From: Pelagophyceae sp. CCMP2097
Taxonomy: Eukaryota > Sar > Pelagophyceae
NCBI GenBank assembly: GCA_026770575.1
Contig: MU657164.1
Span: 604,083-661,619, forward strand
DNA: 57,537 nucleotides
Reading direction: 5' to 3'
The notes beneath the pieces are model-generated. The model worked only from the letters and a program-made list of their open reading frames with translations, had not been told where the DNA came from and ran no database searches. The translations under genes were made by a program, and so were the position numbers. Positions 45,201-57,132 of this stretch are shown one piece after another (the stretch's first letter is position 1; every line of letters begins with the position of its first letter).

Positions 45201-48200
45201 GAACCTCGTCGCGGCCGAGCTCTTCGTCAACGACCTCTTCGACGCCGACGCGACGCAGCACGCGCAAGCCTCTGCCGTTCGAAATCTATTCGACGCCATC
45301 GCCGAAGCGGCCTGTACCAACATGGTGCATTTCAAACCCCAGGAACTCGCCAACCTGGCGTGGGCCTTTTCAAAGTACGGCGACGCGACGCACGCTGCGC
45401 TGTATTTCGCCGTCGCGGAGGCCGCCTCGAACAAGATGAACCTCTTCAAACCGCAAGAGCTCGCTTCCATCGCCTGGGCCTTTGGCAAGGCGGAGTCGCG
45501 GGCCTCTGGCAAGGTGGATTTGAATTCGCCGGTGCTCTTCGGCGCGGTGGCGCTGCACGCGCCGGCCAAGATGGATCTGTTCAAGCCTCAAGAGTTGGCC
45601 AACCTGGCCTGGGCCTTTGCCGTGGCGGGGCAGGTGCGTCTTTTCGCCGTCGCGAGCCGGTGGTCCTTTTGAAGAAAGTGGACGAAGAATCGTGTTTCAA
45701 GGGTCCCGAGTGGGTTCTTTCAGGACACACCGTCGGGCGGCTTGTGGAGACTGTTTTCAAGCCCCCCGAAGACGGCGCCATTCGGGGCCCTCGGGACGAA
45801 TGCCGAGGAGCCGCACCGTTGACAGGGGGGTCAAAAAGACACCCTTTCGAACCGGCCCCCCGGAGACGGCACCACTCGAAACGGCGCCCTTTCGAAAAGG
45901 CCCCAAGAAGACGGCACCGAAGAGCCCAAGAGAAGGCTCTCGAACCGGCCCCAAGAGACGGCACCTCGAAACGGCGCACTCCGTCTCGACGACCCCGTTC
46001 TCAAACGGCCATTCGAAAGGGCGCCGTTTCGACGAAGCCGGGTTGGGTCGAAACGGGCGGCTCCAGAAATTTCCGTCGGGCCGGTGGCGCAACCGGAGAC
46101 GGGCTCGAATGCGAGGGTCGAAAAAGACGAGGGTCACTCGGCTGCGTCGGGCCCCGCAACAGACGCGAGCTGCCGGCTGTGCCCCTCGAAAATGTTCCGA
46201 AGAACGTTCCGGGGTGGCGATGGTGCTCCCGTCTGTTGCGGGGCCCTCGACCCCTCGACTCCGAATGAGACCCCTAGACTCCGAATGAGACGTCCCCTGG
46301 ACGGGCCCGGAAGGACGGCCCGAAGGACGGTCGCAAAGGAGTCTTGTGCAAGCACCCCGACGTGCGGGGAGGCGCCTTGCAAAAAGGCCTCGCAGAGGCC
46401 TTGCAAGTGGCCGAGAAAGAGGCCTAGGGGCCGTCCTTGTGGGCTCTTCACCGGCGTAGAAAGAGAGGCCTTGTGACCGTGCCGAGGCAAGTTGCCGCCT
46501 GTCAAGGCAGGGGCCGTACTGTCCAAGCCCCTCGGTGTACCTTTGGCGCCCTCTGTGGCGGTGGGCCAATCATCCGTGGCGGCGGGCCAATCACCTGTGG
46601 TGCAAGTCCCGCGGACAGTTCGGGGACAGTCGAGTCGACGTTGCCGGTGGAAAGTCCCTCGGGGCGGTTCAAAGGCCGCTGCCGGAAAGGCGCATTTGAG
46701 CAACGGCGCACGAGAGGCAACGCGGTAGGTGCGCGGCCAAGCTGGCACGCGCGTCTTCGAGGCGTTGGCGGACGCGGCGATGGCGTCAATTGTGAACTTT
46801 GAGTGCCAACATCTCGCCATCACGGCCTGGGCCTTTGCGACGGCCGAAGTGCCGAGCCCGGAGCTCTTCGCCAGAATCGCGGCGGCGACGCAGTGGCGGA
46901 GCGTCGACTTCAACACGCAGGTGCGCACGGGCGACCTTTTTGACCTTTGGCCTCTTTTGGACCTTTGGCCGTCGTCGCGTCGGGGTCGCTGTCGCGTCGC
47001 CGTGCCCAGGGCCCGGTCCGGGGACCTTGCCACGGGACGGTGGCCTGGCAACGGGACGTCACGGGACCGAAGTCACCACCGAGACGTTGGCAAGGGGACG
47101 TGGGCAAGGGGGCAAGCACAGCAGCATCGACCGACGTCGTCGCGCGGGTCACACAGGGTGCTCCTCAGAGGGTTCGAGAACTCCGGGACCATGACAGAGT
47201 TCTCGAGGACAGGAGCACGTCGCGGGGTTGGAGGACACGAGGTCCGACGTCGCACTGACTCTCTCGCAGGGGCTTCGCGGCCTCGTCGCACGGGCCTCGT
47301 CGCGCGGACCTTGTCACAAGATGCTTGTGACAAGGACCGAAGTCGGGGGGGCTTTGCCGCGGGGGGGCTTTGCCACAGGGGCCTTGTCATAGGGGCCGCA
47401 TCACGGGACCTTTGCCACAGATCGTTACAGGGACCTTGTCGCACGGACCTTTGCCACAGGGGCCTTGTCGCACGGGCCTCGTCACGGGGACGTTGTCATA
47501 CGGACCTTGCCACGGGGACGTTGTCATACGGACCTTGCCACGGGGACCTTGCCCCGGGGACCTTGCCACGGGGACCTTGCCACGGGGACGTTGTCATACG
47601 GACCTTGCCACGGGGACCTTGCCACGGGGACCTTGCCACGGGGACCTTGCCACAAGATGCTCGTTACTGGGACCTTGTCGCAGAGGCCTTGTCGCGAGTG
47701 CCGTAGGACGCGAATCACGGGGACGGTGCCACGGGGGCGCAGGGACGTTGAAACGGACCGCGTTTCGGGCAAGTCGAGGGGACGTTGGGGCGGGGCGCTT
47801 CGTCGTCGCACCTTGGCGCGGGCCTCGCCATCGGGACGTTGAACGAGGCGTCTTTTGGTATCGGGGATTTGAACTCCGCCCTTTTGCAACCGTGTTCTTT
47901 TGGGAGGCTCGTCGTATTAGACTCTGGCGAACACGGCGTGGGCCTTTGCCACCGCGGGCGTCTCTGCGCCGGCGCTGTTCCGCGCGGTGGGGAATAGCGC
48001 CGTGGAGAAGATGGACGACTTCAACACGCAAGAGTTGGCGAATCTGGCCGCGGCGTGCTTGTGCAGCGTCCGTTTTTGAAAATTTCGTGCTTGCCTCGAT
48101 TGTGCGGTCGTGTTTCCGAAGGGGCCTGCGAAGACGCGTTTTTAACGGCGGTGGCCTCCCGCATCTTGCGACGGCGTTGACAGAGCGGGAAGAGCACGGA

Positions 48201-50455
48201 AGCGCCTACTGGATTCTTCTCGACGTGGACTTTCCGGCGCATCGGGTTCTGCGACGCGGCATTCTTCAGCGACGTTGCGTCGGGTTCGCCAAATCTCCAA
48301 GCGGGGGGATGGAGCCGCTGCACAAGCCACAAAGGCTGTTCAGCAGCTGCCACTTGATTCCCATGAGTCCAAAAGCACCGTCCAAACACAATTAAAGAGA
48401 TGCAAAACCAAAGGCACGTCAAAATCGCACCAGGGCGGAGGATTTTATTTTTCCACAACTCAACACAGGCCTTTTGGGATTTTATTAAATCATTAAATAT
48501 TTTGCTTCTTGAGATTTTGACACGTTTGCATCTTGGGTTTGTGCTTTTGGCCTTTTTTGACTTTTGGAAATCAAGAGGACTGCAGTTCAAGCTTTGACGA
48601 GCCTCTCCTTGCCTTGGTTTTTTTTGCGATTCAACCTCGCTCCCGAGTCGTCCGAAACGGGGCGCCTCGGACCCGAAGACCCTCAGCGCGGCTCGACCGA
48701 GTCTCACCGGCATGTTGAACAATGGGCCCGATGAGGGACCCGCGGCATGAGGGACCCCCAAAAGGGGCTCTTCTTTCTTCCCGGTCGCGGCGCACGAATG
48801 CAGACGGCGAACGAATGCGGTCCTCATCCTGCAGGGTGTTGACTTGGCATCGGGCATCTTGCCACAAAGGGACCTTTGGCCACAGGTGTCGTGGGGGGCG
48901 GCATGCAGACAAAAGCAAGCGAGGGGGGATCGTGGACCGACTTTGGACCCTGGAATCTGACGGGCGTTGCCATTCGGTCATTCGGGGCCTTTTGTGGCTC
49001 TTTGGACCGAGTCTCGTGACCGCGCGAGGGAATCCGTTTCGCATTCCACACGAGGCCACCCCGACGGCGACGTCTAGGTTCGCCAGCGAGACGGGTCTTG
49101 AAGCGCCCGCGCTCTTCCAGGCCATCTCGCTCGCCGCGATTCGCAGAGTCTCAGAGTTCAAGCCCCGCGAGGCCGCCGCGCACGCCACCAGCGTCCGCCG
49201 AGAAAAATTTGAAGACGGCCCTTTGAAAAAGAGAGCCGTTGGAAAATACGGCCGTTGAACCACGCTTTTCAACCCAAGACGCGCTAGGCTGGCCCACGCT
49301 TTCTCCGGCGCCGACCACGCGTCGCCGCAGCTCTTCGATTCGCTGGCGGCGAGTGGGCTCGTGGACCGGTGCAGTGAGCTCAAGCCTTCGGTAAGAACCG
49401 CGCCGCGACGTTTTGGGGGCAACTGACGCGGGGCAACTGACGTGGAAAGGCCGTTCTTTGCCACATTCCTTTGGCGGGGCGCGCCGGGCCGCAAAGGCGG
49501 TGCCCCAGAACGGCCCGGGAACGGCCCCAAAATGGCCCGGGAACGGCCCCAAAATGGCCCGGGAACGGCCCCAAAATGGCCCCAAAATGGCCCCAAAATG
49601 CCAACTCCGGGCCCCGTCGGCGGCCATGTACGACGCCTGAAAAGAGCCCCCGGACCATCCCGGGACGGCCCAAAAAGACGGCCCAAAAGACGGCCCTTGG
49701 AAGGCAGTCTTGGAGCCTGAGCGTGGCCTCTCAAGAAGCTCCTTTTCGGCCCCCGGAGAGGTTGCGGTCCAAAGTGCCCAAAGTTATACGCGGCCCTTCA
49801 TTCAGGGCCCTGAAGACCAAGGGGTTTAGGGCCGACCCCGTCGGCAGAGTGGCGCAAACCCGACGTGGGAATTCTGCGGGTCTCGACACTTTCGCGAATG
49901 GCACGCATGTTCGCGAACACACCGTCGCTGCTCGCGGCTTTGGGATCTCCCTCACTCCCCACATCTCTCCGGGCTCGACGTCGCCCTTAGGCTTTGTCCA
50001 ACCTCGCCGCCGCCTTCGCGTGCCAGCTGTACCACGCGCGGCCGGCGATTGCGCAAGATTTGATGCGCGCGGTGGCGGCGGCGGCTCGACCGCAGCTCCA
50101 ATTCTTCGATGCGACCGAGTTGGCGAAACTCGCAAACGCCTTTAGCGGCGCCGAGGCTCTGCTCTTGGACGAAGCGCTGCTCGCGGACGTCTCGAAAGCG
50201 GCGCAAAGCAAAGTTTCAGAGGCGGAAAAGTGGACAGAGTCGTCGGCACGGCCAACGGATTCGCCCGAGCGCCGCGACGGCGATGCGCTGCGCAGGCTGG
50301 TGGCTCAGCTGGCCCCGTTTGCGAGGGTGGCGCCAACGCAACGAGTCTGGCCCAAAGACGTTTACGACGTTTCGGGCGCCGGCGAGGCTTTCGGCGCTCC
50401 CCTGGGAGCCTACGACGACTGGGACGCACAATTCTACAGCGGCGCGACCGACTGA
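42293..50455 (+). CDS. Helical-repeat (OPR/HPR-like, LANLAWAF) RNA-binding protein, 8 exons, 5' end unresolved
   Basis: Exons: 42293-42470, 42524-42659, 44818-45633, 46729-46920, 47921-48054, 49078-49179, 49288-49390, 49991-50455 (TGA). Joined they give at least 707 residues in one frame. About 14 copies of a roughly 38-residue unit are seen, each with a core like FKPQELANLAWAFSTAG; six sit in the 816 nt exon. The start resembles the N-terminal region of such proteins (SATNFATAMHRLGR). Family knowledge: OPR, HPR and FASTK-like repeats form helical pairs that bind RNA, usually in chloroplasts or mitochondria. No RAP domain is seen at the C-terminus, which ends in a Trp/Tyr-rich acidic tail. 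Seven acceptors are AG|G; exon 47921 (AG|A) is the exception. The junction 49179/49288 needs a GC donor. Upstream exons may include the RRM exons at 40.2-40.75 kb. Confidence 0.75.
42976..43110. repeat. 27 bp tandem repeat, five copies
   Basis: Unit CGTCGCGGCGACGTNGGCCC plus TGGAACG, period 27, in the 2,158 nt intron 42,660-44,817 of the helical-repeat gene. Confidence 0.9.
47440..47655. repeat. 14 bp tandem array (CCTTGCCACGGGGA)
   Basis: About a dozen copies with variants in the intron 46,921-47,920 of the helical-repeat gene. The unit is close to the 15 bp GTCACTGGGGACCTT array of the fusion gene's intron 5. Confidence 0.85.
48367..48568. repeat. Hairpin MITE-like element, copy 2
   Basis: CCAAAAGCACCGTCCAAACA...GGCACGTCAAAATCGC on the left pairs with GATTTTGACACGTTTGCATC...GTGCTTTTGG on the right. 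It lies in the intron 48,055-49,077. Confidence 0.65.
49510..49600. repeat. 22 bp tandem array (CGGGAACGGCCCCAAAATGG)
   Basis: Three 22 bp units followed by 11 bp half-units, in the intron 49,391-49,990. Confidence 0.85.
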
Positions 50456-51585
50456 CCAGTTTAGCAAGGACGGGGCCCCAGACGCAGGCTGTCACTCGTA
50501 AATCACTTGCCCCGCTCGCGCCTTTGGGCCCCGGGCCTCGGGACTCCGACCCGCTCGACGAGCAAGGGCCAGCGCATGGGAAGAGGCTGCCGGACCAGGG
50601 TCGTCGTAGATTTCTTTTTTGAGTCGAGTTGTTTGCCAACGGCCTTTTTGCCTCGACGAGCTGCCTCCCCGGGGCGTACGGGGCGCGAGATGCGCCCGTG
50701 CTCCAACGACGCCGGCGCATTTACCGCTCGCTTGTGTCAGAGTAGGGCAGCCTTTCGCCCTACTTTGAGCCGACGATGGTCACCCGAGTCCTTCTACGCG
50801 TATGATGCCACCCATCATGCGAGCGGCGTGAGACGATGGTAGACCCATGCGGTGCCGTTCTCGACCCCGGTCACCGGCACCGCGCACGGATGCGTCGATG
50901 GTGCGTCGCAGCACCCGAGCGACCCCGCGCTAACACACCTTGGGCCGAGGGGGGCGTTCAAAGCACTGGGTGAGGTAGGAAGGCTTCGGTGCCCGGTGGG
51001 ACCTGCGCTCCAATGCCCGGGAAGCACTCGGGCGGCCCCGTCCGTCTCATCGAGTCGACAATCCAGCCCGTCTCTCAGCGGTTCCGCGCAATGTGCCGGG
51101 CCTCTCGGCAGACTCGAGGGACCTTTGGAGATCGCGCCGCCGAGAAGGCGCGGTCCCGTAGCGCCCAAGAGGCCCGCACCCGTTTTTTCTCGAGTTCATT
51201 TTGAGCCTCTCGAGGCCAGCGCTCGGCGAATCCAGCCCGTGCTGCAAAGGAGGAGACCGTTTCATACGGGAAAAGGGACGGGCGTGCATCCAAGGTCGAA
51301 CGTGATCGAGCACTCGATGCGCAGCCAACTAGCTCCGCCGCCACGGAGCGGCCGAAACGTTTGGACTTTCACGACGGGACAAGCGTTTCGACGAGCGAGC
51401 CAAAGTGTGTTTGAGCGCCCACCCAAGTGTTTAGAGTGCGAGTGTGCGTCGGCCGAACGCATCTCGAGATGATGTGCACACACTAGACGTTGCGACGCGC
51501 TTTGTTCGCCGACGTTGAGCGGTGACGCTCGTCGAGCGGCACGTTCGTGAACGAGCGCAAGCGGCGCCTTCGTTCAACGGCAGAT
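50456..51585. other. Intergenic region between convergent genes
   Basis: The tail-to-tail gap between the helical-repeat gene stop and the SOUL gene stop. No exon-like similarity, repeat or AATAAA signal was noticed. Confidence 0.5.
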
Positions 51586-54500
51586 TTAGTTCAACGGCAC
51601 GCAAATCTCGTTCTTCTTGAAGGGCGGCAGCGTCCAGGGCGGGTTGAAGCGCCGCCTGCGTGGGATGGCGCCGGTTTTAAATTTTCGGATACGCGTTTGC
51701 CGCCGTCAGCACCATTCCCACCCTTCGTCCGACGCTGTTTCGACCATTCCCACCCTTCGCCCGGCGAAAGGCCGTCGTCCTCGAGCTGGCGGTGGAGCTG
51801 CGCCTTGCGCTTCTTTGCGGTTGGGAGGCTCCAGCCTCCATGATATGAAGCCACCTAGAGTGTTCGAGAGCAAGTTCGACGGGTTGTTCTATACGATTGC
51901 CCACGCTGTCGACTTCTCACCGCCATCTTGCACCGCGGCTTGCGCACGACCGTGACGCCGGGACCGGTTGGGGCCGGGGGCTTCTCGTCCTATGCACAAG
52001 CTTTTGACGAATTTGGATGCTAGATCTAGCTCCTGAGAAGAATTCCTAGTTTTTAAATCGAAAAGCGAGGAATCCGACCTAAGCTTTTTAACAATAAACC
52101 GCCGTCCCCTGCAAGACCGTGTCTTGCGAGGCCCCTCTCTTTCCGGAAATCCCCTTGGTGGTCGAGCCAGGGGTCCGAAAGAGGCGCTTCGAGCAGGGCC
52201 CGGAAGAGGAGGCTCGCGGGACACTCCCCGCCCCTCGCGCAGCTCCTTGACTCGCCCTGGGTCCCGGGCCCTCGTACGGGCCCTATCACGGTCCCTCGTA
52301 AGGCCCCTTGCTTCGGCATTTTTCACGGGCAAGGCCTCTGTATACAAACATTGTAAGTCTCGTGTCAAGGCCCCTTGGATGAAAATGCACGGGCCATGTT
52401 TCTCAAAGGTGCAAATCCCCTCGCGGGCCTGGAATTCAGGCCGGACAAGGCCCCCTATGAAATGCGGGTCCGAAGCGAGGCGCCTTTGCAAGGACCCCGA
52501 CGAGGTCACAGGCCCTTGCAAGGCGCCTCGGGCCGAAGGCGCGGTCTTTGCGAGGCGCCTCGGAAAGGGCCCTTTGACTCTGCGTCGCCTCTTCAAATGC
52601 TCCTCGGTCGGTCCGAGGGCGGGCCTTGAAGCCCCTTCCTCGCATGGTCCCCTGCTAGACCCTCCCCACGGACCCTGCACTCGAAATGGAACCTTGCAAT
52701 GTTTGCAAGGCCTCTGGTCGATCCATCCCGCGTGGACATCCCTCGCAAGGCTCCTCGCCCGTACACGTATGGGTCAGCCGTATGGGCTCCATATATGGAA
52801 TCCAATGCGGCGGCTCAGATGGTCGTCGGGTCGACGAACGGCGCGCGTCGTCGGAAAGGGGTACAGGTCGACGAAACGGAGTGCACATGGTCTCGGCCCC
52901 TCGACGGGCCGTCTACGGGCTAGGAGCAGCGACAGGTTCGGGTTTGCCAGAAACCCGCGTGTCGGGTTTACCGGGTTCGTCCGTTTTGGCCGACCCGTCG
53001 ACCCGCGGGTCTGGCCGTGGCCCAAACCCGAACCCGACCCGAAAAGACGGGTTTGGTTGCTCAACAGACCCGCGACCCGAGGGTTCGGTACAAATTGAAA
53101 AGCTCTCCGGACGGGCCCCTCCAAGGCCTCTTTGGCGTTCACTTACAAGGACTCTGCACGGCCACTTGCAAGGCCTCTTTGAAGAGCCCTATCAAGCCCC
53201 CGCGCAGGGTTCCTTGTCACAGACGCGTGTTCGGGCCTCTACAGAGTCCCTTCACCGTTCCTCGCACGGGATGCCATATGGTTTGCTAGAGAGCCCGTCC
53301 AAGCGACCGTTAGAGGTCCCGCCCAGGTGACGTCGCGAAGAGACCGCAGTCGCGGAGGCGAGTGACCGTCCAAAGGGACCGTCAAGGGGCCGCCAATCAA
53401 AGCGACGGTCGCAGAGGGCCCGTCGAGAGACCGCCCAAGGAACTGTCAAAAGGGACTGTCCAAAGGACCGCCCAAGCGACCATCCGAGAGAGAATCAGAG
53501 GGATCATCCAAGCGACCATCCAAGCGACCGTCCGAGGGACCGCCCAGAGGGACGCAGAGGGGCCACAGTCGAGGAGACGGCAGCTGAGCGACCGCCCAAA
53601 GGGGCCGTCCGAGGGACCTTACACGGGACTGCCACAAAGGAACCGCCCAAGGAACTGTCCAAAAGGACTGTTCAAAGGCCCGCCCAAGGGACCGTCGCAG
53701 GGTCCGTCCGAGGGTCCGCCCGCGGGACGTCGCAGAGGGACCGTCCGAGGGACCGCCCAAGGGACCGTCCAAGGAACAGTCCAAAGGAAAGTCTTTAAGG
53801 GACTGCCAGTGTCCGAGGGACCGTTCGAGGGACCATCCAAACGACCGTCCGAGGGAAAGTCGCAGAGGACCGACTCGTCGAGGGCCCGCGGGGTCCGTCC
53901 GAGGGCCCGCCCCGCGGGACGTCGCAGAGGGACCGCAGTCGAGCGGCCGTCCAAACGACCGTCCCATGGACCGTCCACGGGACCGTCACAGAGGGACCGT
54001 CGAGGGACCGTCGAGGGACCCTCCAAGGGATCCTCCAATAGAACTGTCCAAAGGAACTGTCCAAAGGACCGCCCAAGGGATCACCCGAGGGACCGTCGAG
54101 AAACCATCCAAGCGAATGTCCGAGGGACCGTCCGAGCGACTGTCCGAGGGCCCGTCCAGGGGATGTTGCAGAGGGGCCACAGTCGAAGAGACTGTCGAAA
54201 GGACCGTTCAAGGCACCGTCGAGGAACCGCCGTCAAAGCGACAATCACAGAGGGCCCGTCGAGGGACCCTCAAAGGAACTGTCCAAAGGAACCGTCGAAG
54301 GGACGACCCAAGCGACCTCCCGAGACCGCCAGAGGCGGAAGCAGCGACGGGTTTGCCCTTCAACCCGCGAGTCGGATTCGCCGGGTTATAGCGTTTTGGT
54401 CGACCCGTCTTTGAGTGGGTTTGGCCGTGGCCCAAACCCGACCTGAGAAGACGGATTTGGTCGTTTGAAAACCCCGCGACCCTTTGGGTATGGCACAAAT

Positions 54501-55742
54501 CGAAAAGCCGACACGACCCGAATAACCGTTTAAGCTCCTGCGTCGCTGAGATTCCCGTCTCACGTCGCCGGATTTCCATCTGGATTCCCATCTCCCTGGG
54601 GTTGCTCACATTGAGTAGAAACTGCATGGCGGTCTCCGCGCCGCCGACGAGCACCACGGGCTTGGCCATGGCGAATTTTTTCTTCTCCTGGTTCTGAGGC
54701 GACTTGCCCATGAACCCGATGAACCCGGCCTAATTCGAGAGCAAGTCCTATAGATTCCATCGGAATCCCTCCATCATCCTGAAATCGCCAAATACGCGCC
54801 AGCCGCGCCCCGCCGCGCCAAAGGCCGCCAGACGAGAGAGGCCCTCAGCCCGGGGACCCCTTGAGAGGCTCCGATGGCCCTTTCGAGGCTCGCGCACGGC
54901 CGCACGCGTGCCAAGAAAGCGTTTCGCTTCAAACGCGGGCCGCGCCGGGCCCCCGACGAGCACCCTCTCCAAAGGGGGACTCGGCGAGCCCGCGTGCTGG
55001 GCTCTGGGTCGTCACCCGGACGGGCGTCGCCGACCCTTTACGGGGCGTCACCGACACTGGGCCATCACCGCAACCGCACAAGTCTCCTCAAGCCTCGAGC
55101 CTCCTTCCGCGCGCCCCCCCCCCGGGAGCCCTTTTGCGGCAGTTGTGGCGTGGATCGGGACGGGTCGTCCTTTTTCGATCGTGTGGACGTCTCTCGAGGG
55201 TTGTCGTGATGACGACGCACCAGCTTCGAAAACCCGTCCCCTTCGATGCACCACGTCTCCGCGTAGTCGCGAATCTCGTAGTCCGGGCCCGAGGTGAGGA
55301 CGCTGTAGTGCTTTTGCGGTTCGTGCGTGTGGCGCATGGCACCTATGAAATTACCAAGCATCATCCTAGTTAACATTCATGGGAACGCGAGTCGACACGT
55401 TTCATCGGGATCATGCATCCCGAGCGGCCCAAAGGCACCCCGCCGCTGCGTGGCGGAGCCCGCGGGCCCCGTGGGGCTCGCGCGATGCCCGCGGGGCTCG
55501 CGCGGGGACCGTTGGAATCCCACGGGCTTAATGGAAATCCCGCGATCAAAGATCCCGCCTCAAACCGCGCGTCGGGGCGACGATGCCCGCGTGGCCCACT
55601 TGTCTGGAAGCTGCAGACTGCAGACGGTTCGGGTGGTTTCCCCCACAGTGGGGGGCCCACTTGCGACGGTCCGGGTTGTCTCGTCCCGCCGGCGCCGCGC
55701 CGCACCGAGCATGCCGAAGAGGTAGCCGCAGACGGACCGCAT
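51586..55742 (-). CDS. SOUL-type heme-binding protein, 6 exons
   Basis: Minus-strand exons in transcript order: 55742-55706, 55342-55221, 54729-54610, 51989-51921, 51854-51754, 51655-51586 (TAA). They total 519 nt, 172 residues, with all phases matching; this is a normal length for the SOUL/HEBP family. Seen: KHYSVLTSGPDYEIRDY (23-39), the family N-terminal motif; DGFSKL (48-53); SPQNQEKKKFAMAKPV (63-78), matching the conserved PQN...IAMTAPV segment with Lys for the usual Ala or Ser; VRKPRCKMAVASYHGGWS (108-125); and FNPPWTLPPFKKNEI (153-167), the typical C-terminal signature. Family knowledge: binds heme or tetrapyrroles. The ATG at 55742 is chosen because similarity begins there; an in-frame ATG at 55859 would add 39 residues. 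Intron 3 is 2.6 kb of tandem repeats. The gene faces the helical-repeat gene tail-to-tail. Confidence 0.82.
51990..54609 (-). repeat. SOUL gene intron 3 with GGGACCGTCC array and CGGGTT elements
   Basis: A 2,620 nt intron (on the minus strand, donor GTGAGC, acceptor TAG). About 53,340-54,330 is an array of GGGACCGTCCGAGGGACCGC words. CGGGTT elements lie at about 52,920-53,105 and 54,325-54,545. Confidence 0.75.
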
Positions 55743-55859
55743 CGGCGCGGCGCGGGCGGTGCGGGGCGGGACTTCGGCGCCGGAAATCGGGTGAAGTTTC
55801 CGACGTTCTTTAAAAAGTTTCGCCGTTTCTTTTTCAAAAGTTTCGGAGTTCTTCGCCAT

Positions 55860-57130
55860 GCTCCCGCGCCTTCAACGCCGTCGGGCCCTTCGAGTATGCC
55901 GCTGTTTCCTCGCAGAGGTGTAACGAGGCCGCCAAAAATGTTTCGGCTGCGCTTGCTTGCTTCAGATCCGAAGTTGTGGATGGCCCAATAGGCCGAATTT
56001 GTCCGTCTCGCCGGTACAGAGTCAGGCAGCCAGGTCACAAGGCCCGGAAGGGAAGCCATGCCTTCGAGTACTCGCACATCAAGCGCACGCCTCCTCATGC
56101 GAGAACGGGACGCCTTTGATGTTGGCTCTTCAGTGAAGTGCGGTCGGTTCAGGAAAACCTCGCCGGGAGACCCGCGCGTGCAGCGATCGTGAGGACGTCA
56201 GGCCGTTCGACGAGAGCGAATACAGGCCGCAGTCATGCGCTGAGAGCAACGTCCGGTCGCGCCCGTGCGGCGAGACCGACGTCGGCCCGCGCTTATGAGG
56301 CGTAGGCCGCACGAAGCGAACGATAGGACGCAGCCATGCGGCAAGAGCGGCATCAGGCCGTGTGGCAAGAACAAAGTCGTTGGCGCAGACGTCACCCATC
56401 AAAGTTGCCCGTCGCCTCGATGTTGAAACCGCCGTTGGCTCATAGCGGCACGATCCACCAGCGCAGCCTGTGCGGCACTTTTACCGGTCAGCTGAGCGGC
56501 TCCTGCCACCGACGTCAAAAGATAAGCACCGCAGGGCCCGTCATCCCGGCTCGTGACTTCAAAGTAAAGCCGCCGTCAACTCGGAAAGGCGCAGTTTACC
56601 ATCCGACTCAGCCTGAGTCACGGCGCAGCCTGCGCGGCGCGGCACTAGCCGTCTTAAAGGCCCAGCCTTCAACGCACACGGAGACGGAGCCTTCGGCGCG
56701 GCCCATCAGCACGGCACCGCACGGCCCGTCGCCTCAAAGTAAAGCCGCCGTCGGCTCAGAGCAGCGCGGCCTGCCGGAACGGCGCAGCCTTTGCAGCGGG
56801 ACACTGGGTGATGAAAGGCTGCAGGGATTAACGCCAAAAGGAAACACAGCCGTAGGCTCGGCCCGTCAGCGCACCCCAATACCCCCGCCGTCTACTCGGG
56901 ACGGCACAGTACGTCGGCGCAGCGCAGCCTACGCAGCCTGTGCAGCACGGCAACAGGCACCTCAAAGGCTCTTCCATGGATGCAACAGGGAGACGCAGCC
57001 GTCGGCACGGCCCCTCAACACGGCACCGCCCGGCTCGTCGCATCAAAGTTAAACTGCCGACGGCTCAGAGCAACGCGCGCGGTCCCCAAGCCCGGTGCAG
57101 CCTTTCAAGCTGGGTCGTCGCGTAGGGTTT
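55860..57130. repeat. Imperfect repeat block upstream of the SOUL gene
   Basis: From about 56,440 the words CTCAAAGTAAAGCCGCCGTC and CAGCACGGCACCGC recur roughly every 180-300 nt (near 56,560, 56,735 and 57,035). No gene is recognised; the first 250 nt would hold the SOUL promoter but show no clear signal. Confidence 0.5.
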
Positions 57131-57132
57131 AG

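Noticed and set aside
48631..49734. 367-codon minus-strand frame
   Set aside because: It is antisense to confirmed exons (49,078-49,390) and its second half is the 22 bp intron array.
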